A stretch of DNA of 64,000 bases from Streptomyces pilosus (GTDB lineage: Bacteria > Actinomycetota > Actinomycetes > Streptomycetales > Streptomycetaceae): assembly GCF_014649835.1 (NCBI RefSeq), contig NZ_BMTU01000005.1, forward strand, positions 519,654-583,653. Reading direction: 5' to 3'. The number at the start of each line of letters is the position of its first letter. Within the stretch, counting starts at the first letter, position 1. A model generated the notes under the pieces. It made no database searches and was not told the DNA's origin. It worked only from the letters and a program-made list of their open reading frames with translations. Made by a program: the position numbers and the translations under genes. This document shows, in pieces, positions 58,389-64,000 of the stretch.

Positions 58389-58760
58389 CAGGCACCCGGT
58401 GCCTGCCCGGACCCGCCGGTCGTGGGCACCGAACGCCGCCCCCGCCCACCGCGGGCAGGCGTGCCGCCGACACGGCACGGGCGGGCACGGCACGACCACA
58501 CCCCGCCCACCGCGGGCAGGCGTGCCGCTGGGCGATGGGGGTCCCCCCGCTCGAGCGGAGCCGGGAGTGGGGGAGGGTGGGCGTGACGGCCCCCCTCGGG
58601 CGCCGGGCTGCGCAGTACCCCCGTCCGGCCACCCACCCCGGGGAGGCACCGGACACCCGGGGCACCCTCCGGGGGCCGGGGCACCCCCCCGGGGGCCGGG
58701 GCACCCTCCGGGGGCCAGGGCACCCTCCGGGGGCCGGGGCCCGTACCCCGCGGCCGGGGT
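58389..58760. repeat. GC-rich repeat mosaic between genes
   Basis: No gene is seen. A 28-base direct repeat (containing GCCCACCGCGGGCAGGCGTG) occurs at 58440-58467 and 58501-58528. A palindromic Streptomyces-type element with GTCCCCCCGCTCGAGCGGAG spans about 58535-58575. Four tandem units of about 19-20 bases with core GGCACCCTCCGGGGGCC fill 58659-58735. It lies between converging nhaA and the sacsin-like gene and probably terminates both. Confidence 0.7.
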
Positions 58761-61700
58761 TCAGTCGAACCAGCGGTCGCGGGCCAGTTCCTCCGTGCGG
58801 GACGGGTCCTCCAGCAGCGCCGCCACCTCGAAGCGCCGCGGCCACTGCCCCGCCGCCCAGGCGAGACCCGCGGCCACCCCCTCCAGCGTGGCCGCGTGCG
58901 GCACCCCGTCGTCGGCCAGCCGCCAGTCGATCTCCACACCGTCGACGACCAGCTCCTCGTGCTCCACGTACGACGCCGGCGTCCCCGGCCCGAGCAGCAC
59001 CCGCACCGGTTCCGGCACGTCGTACTCGGTGCCCTCGGAGCCGATCCGCCCGCTGACGGACTCGCTCAGCCGCCGCACCTGGAACAGCTCCGCCAGCTCG
59101 GCGGCCCGCGCCGGCCGGACCGGCAGCAGCGGGACCCCCGCCGTGAACGGCAGCAGGTCGGGCGAGTCGACGACCACCGCGTCCGCCGCGTCCACCACCT
59201 CGACCCGCCCGTCGACCACCGCCCGCAGCTCGTCCGGCAGCGTCACCTGCTCGGGGTCCAGCTCGGCCAGCGCCCCGTACAGGGCGTGCAGCTGGGCGGC
59301 GGTGACCGGCCGGGCGGGGTCGGCGAGCCGGTCGAGCAGCTCGGCCGCGCCGCCGGGCTCGTCGAGCAGGGCGGCCACGGACGTCCGTACGCCCAGGGCG
59401 CGCAGCACCTGCTCGTCCTCGAAGCCGGCCGCGTCGGCCTCCTCGTACAGGCCCCGCAACAGCGGATCGCCGCCGGCGGCCCGCAGTCCGGCCGGGCGGC
59501 GCCCGCCGATCACCGGGTGCCCGCGCAGCCACCACGCGGTGTAGGGGCGCACCACCTCGTGGGTGCCGTCGTGCAGCAGGATCCGCACCGGCTGGACGAG
59601 CGCGTCGCGCAGCGGGGGCCGGGACAGCAGGGCCAGGGCCTGCGGCCAGCGGTCGTCGTCCACCAGGTCGAGGTCGCGCACGGCGACGATCTCGGTGGCG
59701 ACCGGCGGCACGGGACTGTCCGGGAAGCGGTCCAGGACGTCCTCGCTCCACACGTCCACGGCGTCCAGCAGCCCGGCGTCGTCGGGTTCGGCGAAGTCAC
59801 TCTCCCGGGGTTCCAGTTCGTCGGGGTCCAGGACGACGTCGTTGGCGCGGACCAGGACGAAGTCCACCAGCACCCCGCACGCGGCGAGCGGCTGTGCGCC
59901 CCACCGGGCGGCCAGCTCGGCGTCCACGGCGGCGAGCTCGCCCTCCCGCATGACCTGCGCGAAGGGTCCGCCGGGGAAGACGAGTTCGCAGGCCGGGGAG
60001 AGTTCGCCGTCCTCGTCCGGGAGGGCGAGCGCGCCCAGCCAGGGCTCGTCCCCCGGTTCGAGGGCGGCGTCGCGCACCAGCCCCAGCACGGTGTCGGCGA
60101 GCTCCTCGGCGTCCAAGGCGTCCTCCTCCCAGTTCGACGCGCCGTCGTCGTCCAGCGAGGCGGCGACGGCGGCCCGCACCTGCGGGGTGGTGAGGACGGC
60201 GCGCGGGGTGGCGGGGAGGGCGCCGAGCTTCTCCAGCAGGGGGTGCGCGGCGTCGGGGTGGGCGACCTTGAGGCCGAGCCGGACGAGGAGTCCGGCGTCC
60301 AGGGAGGCCGAGTCGGGGGTGGGCAGCAGCACCTGCCGGGGCCCGATCGTCGTCCGTCCTGCGCCGGTACCGGAAGCCCGGGAGGTGTCCCCGGCCAGCG
60401 GCACCGGCAGCCCGGACAGCCGGTCGGGGTCGATGCCGGCGAGGCTGTCGTAGAGCCGCCGCCACCAGTCGGGGGACTTCTCCAGGCCGGCCAGCCGGTC
60501 GATCGCGTCGGTGAGCGGCACCCGGGCGACACCGAGGGTGCGCAGCTCGGCCCGGCGTTCGAGACCGGCGGGCAGGAGCGTGGGGAGCACCTCCGCCAGG
60601 ACGCGCACCGTGTCGGCGCCCGCGCCCTCCACGACCTCGGCGTCCCGGGGCCGCAGCGACTCGGGCAGGCCGGATTCGTCCTCCTCCTGCCCGCCGGGCG
60701 GGAGGGCCGGCGGCAGGAAGGAGGTCCGCGGCAGCTGGTCCAGGATCGCCCGGCGCAGGGCACCGTCCAGCTCTCCCTTGCCGAGCGGGCCGGGCACCAG
60801 GCCGATGATCCCGTCGGTCACCGGCCGCCAGCCGGCGAGCAGCTCGGCGTAGGCGTCGGCCGCTCGCTGCACGAGGAAGTCGGTGAGCGGGCCGGGGGCG
60901 GCGTGCCGGCGGGTGGAGTCCAGCGGCAGGGAGACGATGAGCAGCGCGGGCACGCCGAGGGGTTCGTCGCTCGGGGTGGGCGCGTGCACGACGGGACGGG
61001 TGCGGGGCCGGGCGGGGCTCCCGTCGGCGTCCACCGGCACGGCCCAGGTGACCGACCAGTGCGGGCGCAGCCGCTCCTCGACGGGCCGGCCGGCGAGCAG
61101 GTCGGGGGTGAGCGGTCCGTGCGCGGCGGTGGTGCGCCAGCGGGTCACGCCGTCGCGCGTGTCCTCGACGACGGTGAGGCCGTCCTCGTCGCGCCGCCGC
61201 ACGGTGCGCGGTGCGGCGTCCCCGATCTCGACGACGACGTCCTCCAGGCCGGGCAGCGCCAGCAGCAGGGCGTCGTCGACGGCGTCCAGCAGCCGTTCGG
61301 CGAGGTCGGCGGCGGCCGTGTCCCGCAGCGGGAGGATGACGGCCGTGTCGTACGGGGCGGGCGCGGTGCCCTCGGCGGCGAAGGGGAGCCGCAGCAGCGG
61401 TACGTGCCCGTCCCGCCGGCGGATCTCGTCGCCCAGGCCGGCGCTCTGCCCGGCGGCCTCGTTCGCCAGGTCCCGCGCCTCGGCCAGCGACCACCTGACC
61501 CCGCCGTGCCGCCCGACGACGGCGGGCTCGTCGGTCACCGCGAGCACGGCGGCGAACCCGACGCCGAAGCGGCCCACGGCCCGGTCCGGCGCGTCCCGCT
61601 TGGCGGAGGCCCGCAGCGTGGACAGCGACTCGACGCCGGCCGCGTCCAGCGGCGCCCCGGTGTTGGCGGCGACGAGGACCCCGTCCCGCAGGGTGAGCCG

Positions 61701-61925
61701 GAGCCGTCCCGGCACGCCGGCCCGGGCGGCGGCGTCCGCGGCGTTCTGCGCGAGCTCGACGACGAGGCGGTCCCGGTACCCGCCGAGGACCAGGTCCTCC
61801 TCGGCGTTGGCGTCCTCACGGAAGCGGGCGGGACTGGTGGCCCAGGCGTCCAGGACACCGCGCCGCAGCCGCGCCGTCCCGAACGGATCGGCACCCTCGG
61901 CGGCGGGCCGCACGTACTTGCTCAC
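58761..61925 (-). CDS. Sacsin-like GHKL ATPase-domain protein
   Basis: A 1054-residue cytoplasmic protein. The N-terminal Hsp90-like ATPase (about 1-190) has the N-box Asn in ELAQNAADAAARAG, G1 VAANTGAPLDAAGVESL and G2 GRFGVGFAAVLAV. The remaining 850 residues are alpha/beta without recognised domains. This family is conserved in Streptomyces and annotated as sacsin N-terminal ATPase-like; a chaperone or signalling role is inferred. Similar ATPase parts occur in phage-defence proteins, but no partner effector gene is adjacent. GTG at 61925 follows AGGAGA; ATG at 61940 is an alternative. Confidence 0.8.
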   Translation of the reverse strand: MSKYVRPAAEGADPFGTARLRRGVLDAWATSPARFREDANAEEDLVLGGYRDRLVVELAQNAADAAARAGVPGRLRLTLRDGVLVAANTGAPLDAAGVESLSTLRASAKRDAPDRAVGRFGVGFAAVLAVTDEPAVVGRHGGVRWSLAEARDLANEAAGQSAGLGDEIRRRDGHVPLLRLPFAAEGTAPAPYDTAVILPLRDTAAADLAERLLDAVDDALLLALPGLEDVVVEIGDAAPRTVRRRDEDGLTVVEDTRDGVTRWRTTAAHGPLTPDLLAGRPVEERLRPHWSVTWAVPVDADGSPARPRTRPVVHAPTPSDEPLGVPALLIVSLPLDSTRRHAAPGPLTDFLVQRAADAYAELLAGWRPVTDGIIGLVPGPLGKGELDGALRRAILDQLPRTSFLPPALPPGGQEEDESGLPESLRPRDAEVVEGAGADTVRVLAEVLPTLLPAGLERRAELRTLGVARVPLTDAIDRLAGLEKSPDWWRRLYDSLAGIDPDRLSGLPVPLAGDTSRASGTGAGRTTIGPRQVLLPTPDSASLDAGLLVRLGLKVAHPDAAHPLLEKLGALPATPRAVLTTPQVRAAVAASLDDDGASNWEEDALDAEELADTVLGLVRDAALEPGDEPWLGALALPDEDGELSPACELVFPGGPFAQVMREGELAAVDAELAARWGAQPLAACGVLVDFVLVRANDVVLDPDELEPRESDFAEPDDAGLLDAVDVWSEDVLDRFPDSPVPPVATEIVAVRDLDLVDDDRWPQALALLSRPPLRDALVQPVRILLHDGTHEVVRPYTAWWLRGHPVIGGRRPAGLRAAGGDPLLRGLYEEADAAGFEDEQVLRALGVRTSVAALLDEPGGAAELLDRLADPARPVTAAQLHALYGALAELDPEQVTLPDELRAVVDGRVEVVDAADAVVVDSPDLLPFTAGVPLLPVRPARAAELAELFQVRRLSESVSGRIGSEGTEYDVPEPVRVLLGPGTPASYVEHEELVVDGVEIDWRLADDGVPHAATLEGVAAGLAWAAGQWPRRFEVAALLEDPSRTEELARDRWFD

Positions 61926-62019
61926 GTTGACTCTCCTCATCGGCCGCCCTGATCGGCGTGAGCACGAAGGTACCGCCCCGCCTGGCGAGGCGGTGTCGGC
62001 GTCCGCCGCCCCCCTGTGG

Positions 62020-63282
62020 ATGATCGGTGCCGTGCTGCTCGAATCGCTGTCCGTCGCCGCCCTGGCCGTGGTGCTGGTGTGTGCCGTGGCCCGTCCCTTC
62101 CGCTGGCCGGAGGCGGCGTTCGCGGTGCCCGCGGCCGGCGTCGTGGTCGCGACCGGCGCGATCTCGCTGGAGGCGGTGCGCGAGGAGGCCGCCCGGCTCG
62201 GCCCGGTGATCGGGTTCCTGGCCGCCGTGCTGGTCCTCGCCAGGCTCTGCGACGACGAGGGGCTGTTCCACGCCTGCGGGACCTGGATGGCGCGCTGGGC
62301 CCGCCGCCGGCCGCGCAGGCTGCTCGGCGCGGTCTTCACCCTCGCCTCGCTGATCACCGCGGCGCTCAGTCTGGACGCCACCGTGGTGCTGCTGACGCCG
62401 GTGGTGTTCGCCACCGCCACCCGGATGGGAGCCCGCCCGGCCCCGCACGTCTACGCCGGCGCGCACCTGTCGAACACGGCGTCCCTGCTGCTGCCGGTGT
62501 CGAACCTGACGAACCTGCTCGCGTTCGCCGCGACGGGGCTCACCTTCACCCGGTTCGCCCTGCTGATGACCCTGCCGTGGCTGGTGGCGATCGCCGTGGA
62601 GTACGCCGTCTTCCGCCGCTTCTTCGCCGCCGACCTCGACGCGCCGCCCGCCGCCGCCGAGGCGCGGGAGGAGCCCGTGGAGATGCCCTGGTTCGCGCTG
62701 CTGACCGTGGCCGCGACGCTCGCCGGGTTCGCCGTGGCGTCCGCGGCGGGCATCGACCCGGCCTGGGCGGCGGCGGCCGGCGCGACCGTGCTGGCCGTGC
62801 GCGCCCTGGCCCGCCGGCACACCACCCCGGTCGCGATCGTCCGCTCCGCCGACCTGCCGTTCCTCGCGTTCGTCCTCGCCCTCGGCGTGGTCGTCCGGGC
62901 GGTCCTGGACCACGGCCTGGACGACGCGCTCGGCGCGGTGCTCCCCGACGGCACGACGCTCCCCGCCCTGCTGGCCGTCGCGGGGATCGCGGCACTGCTC
63001 GCCAACCTGGTGAACAACCTGCCGGCGGTCCTCGCCCTCGTCCCTCTGGCCGCCCCGTCCGGACCGGGCGCGGTCCTCGCGGTCCTGCTGGGCGTCAACA
63101 TCGGCCCCAATCTCACCTATGTGGGCTCGCTGGCCACCCTCCTGTGGCGGCGCATCGTCCACCACCACGCCCACGAGGTGAGCCTGAGACGCTTCACGCT
63201 GCTGGGCCTGGCCACCGTCCCGCTGACGCTGGCGGCGTCGACGGTGGCGCTGTGGGTGTCGCTGGAGGTGCTGGGCGCCTGA
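62020..63282 (+). CDS. SLC13/ArsB-type permease
   Basis: A 420-residue membrane protein with about eleven helices: VFTLASLITAALSLDATVVLLTPVVFATA, HLSNTASLLLPVSNLTNLLAFA and LLANLVNNLPAVLALVP with LLGVNIGPNLTYVGSLATLLW. These repeats match the ArsB/CitMHS ion-transporter superfamily, including arsenite exporters and dicarboxylate transporters. There is no arsR or arsC nearby, so the substrate is open. ATG 62020 has no ribosome binding site; GTG at 61993 is in frame. It is divergent from the sacsin-like gene. Confidence 0.85.
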   Translation: MIGAVLLESLSVAALAVVLVCAVARPFRWPEAAFAVPAAGVVVATGAISLEAVREEAARLGPVIGFLAAVLVLARLCDDEGLFHACGTWMARWARRRPRRLLGAVFTLASLITAALSLDATVVLLTPVVFATATRMGARPAPHVYAGAHLSNTASLLLPVSNLTNLLAFAATGLTFTRFALLMTLPWLVAIAVEYAVFRRFFAADLDAPPAAAEAREEPVEMPWFALLTVAATLAGFAVASAAGIDPAWAAAAGATVLAVRALARRHTTPVAIVRSADLPFLAFVLALGVVVRAVLDHGLDDALGAVLPDGTTLPALLAVAGIAALLANLVNNLPAVLALVPLAAPSGPGAVLAVLLGVNIGPNLTYVGSLATLLWRRIVHHHAHEVSLRRFTLLGLATVPLTLAASTVALWVSLEVLGA

Positions 63283-63633
63283 CCGGTGGCCGGGAACCGG
63301 AGACCCACACCACATCCACCGCGGTCCCGGACCGGGCGCCCGGTGACATGCTGCACAGGCCGCACACCGCCTACTACCCGGAATAGTGGGGAAGCGGCAC
63401 CCCCTAAATCGGACATTTGGTACGCAAGGCCGATCGATCAGCTTGAAATGGGGGGTTTCGCCCCACGGGGAGCGCTTCGTCAAGAGACGTGGGTCTCACG
63501 CCCGGTCTACGGCCTTTCGTCGTAGGTCACACCTTTGCGGCTTTTGGGCGGGGCGGGCTACCAAGGAACAGCCAGCGCGGCACGGACCCGTTCCGCGGAT
63601 GGTTTCCCCCGCCCCCTCCCCCATGAGGTTTCG
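63283..63633. other. Structured upstream region of the M23 peptidase gene
   Basis: No gene is supported. Plus-strand stems include TGGGG/CCCCA at 63449-63465 and CTACG/CGTAG at 63507-63525. The region is much less GC-rich between 63400 and 63450 (AAATCGGACATTTGG). Genes for cell-wall hydrolases in Streptomyces often carry a c-di-AMP riboswitch here, but its consensus could not be recognised. Confidence 0.45.
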
Positions 63634-64000
63634 ATGTTCGAGCGCGTCACGTCCCGTCTCCCCCGTACGTCCCTGACCCGCACCCGTGCGGGCGTCCTGG
63701 CCGCCGGCCTGGGCACCACGGTCGTCCTGGGAGCCGGGGTCGCGGTCGCCGCCGCCGAGAACACGGCCGTGTCCGGCAGCGCCACCGCCGTCCAGGCGCA
63801 GGCCGCCGCCCAGGCCGAGGCCGCGAAGACGCAGGCCGTCACGGCCAAGCAGGCAGCCAAGGCCGCCGCGAAGAAGCAGGCGTCCTGGGTCTCCCCGGTG
63901 AAGAGCTACAAGCTGTCGGCGAGCTACGCGGCGAGCGGTGGCATGTGGGCCTCCAAGCACTCCGGCCAGGACTACGCCGTGCCGACCGGCACCCCGGTCG
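63634..64000 (+). CDS. M23-family peptidase, N-terminal part
   Basis: The first 122 codons are in the window. An exported N-terminus (TRAGVLAAGLGTTVVLGAGVAVAAA) is followed by an Ala/Gln/Lys-rich linker (about 50-85) and the beginning of a LytM/M23 domain: YKLSASYAASGGMWASKHSG and QDYAVPTGTPV, the HxGxD zinc-site motif. M23 enzymes cleave peptidoglycan cross-links. ATG at 63634 follows GAGG five bases upstream. The gene runs off the right edge. Confidence 0.85.
   Translation, partial: MFERVTSRLPRTSLTRTRAGVLAAGLGTTVVLGAGVAVAAAENTAVSGSATAVQAQAAAQAEAAKTQAVTAKQAAKAAAKKQASWVSPVKSYKLSASYAASGGMWASKHSGQDYAVPTGTPV

Noticed and set aside
58896..61952. Thousand-codon plus-strand frame opposite the sacsin-like gene
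   Set aside because: Composition is typical of the complement of GC3-rich coding sequence, and there is no recognisable domain.
63390..63633. c-di-AMP (ydaO) riboswitch before the M23 peptidase
   Set aside because: The gene type fits, but the conserved core segments could not be found by eye; only simple stems are visible.
1..64000. tRNA, rRNA, CRISPR array, insertion sequence or prophage
   Set aside because: None of the characteristic sequences, transposase or phage genes were seen on either strand.

Overview
The window is a contiguous piece of a Streptomyces chromosome. The base composition is very GC-rich, codons almost always end in G or C, GTG and TTG starts are frequent, many neighbouring genes overlap by ATGA or GTGA, and several genes are actinomycete-specific: a conservon with CYP157 and CYP154 P450s, an NsdA-type regulator, mycothiol-linked DinB-like domains, a DmdR1/DesR iron regulator and an SCO4402-family protein. 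Gene order resembles the core-chromosome segment of S. coelicolor running from the purU area through dmdR1, citA-pdxH, a 4-coumarate-CoA ligase and serC (from memory, unverified). No rRNA, tRNA, CRISPR array, insertion sequence or prophage was seen.

Region 1 (1-11.2 kb) is regulatory and metabolic: the start of an RsbW-type anti-sigma gene, an EF-hand protein, an anti-sigma antagonist, an ECF-like sigma protein coupled to a zinc-finger/maleylpyruvate-isomerase-like protein, purU, a solute-binding lipoprotein, a large Gly/Pro-rich membrane protein, an NsdA-like TPR regulator and a prim-pol-like protein. Region 2 (11.4-18.6 kb) holds a hydrolase-fold protein without its nucleophile, the iron regulator dmdR1 divergent from a SIS-domain sugar-phosphate protein with a DasR-type (dre) site between them, a PAS/GAF protein, a compact unannotated transcription unit, citA and pdxH.

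Region 3 (18.6-28.8 kb) is one minus-strand catabolic operon of eight genes: a TIGR03084-like protein, AtuA, carboxyltransferase, biotin carboxylase/BCCP, acyl-CoA dehydrogenase, acyl/coumaroyl-CoA ligase, enoyl-CoA hydratase and a terminal TetR regulator, with a palindromic operator candidate just upstream of the first gene. It looks like activation, dehydrogenation, carboxylation and hydration of a branched or terpenoid acid. Region 4 (29-34.4 kb) has an unrecognised membrane protein, an EamA exporter, a Nudix hydrolase and a fused FAD/Fe-S D-lactate-dehydrogenase-type enzyme.

Region 5 (34.5-40.7 kb) is a complete conservon (cvnA-B-C-D) followed by CYP157 and CYP154; the CYP157 lacks the ExxR motif. 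Region 6 (40.9-52.4 kb) contains serC, a TetR-controlled ABC exporter with paired operators, secreted and SGNH proteins, a truncated PIN-domain remnant, an aldo/keto reductase under a MerR-like dyad, a 29-residue membrane peptide, thpR, a MarR/MFS pair with a perfect operator and a purine permease. Region 7 (52.6-64 kb) holds a DUF2530 protein, a CtpE-like P-type ATPase, a secreted protein, an NhaA-thioredoxin fusion, a GC-rich repeat mosaic, a sacsin-like GHKL ATPase, an SLC13/ArsB-type permease and the start of an M23 peptidase. Leaderless transcription is common: a TAnnnT -10 box sits six or seven bases before several start codons.
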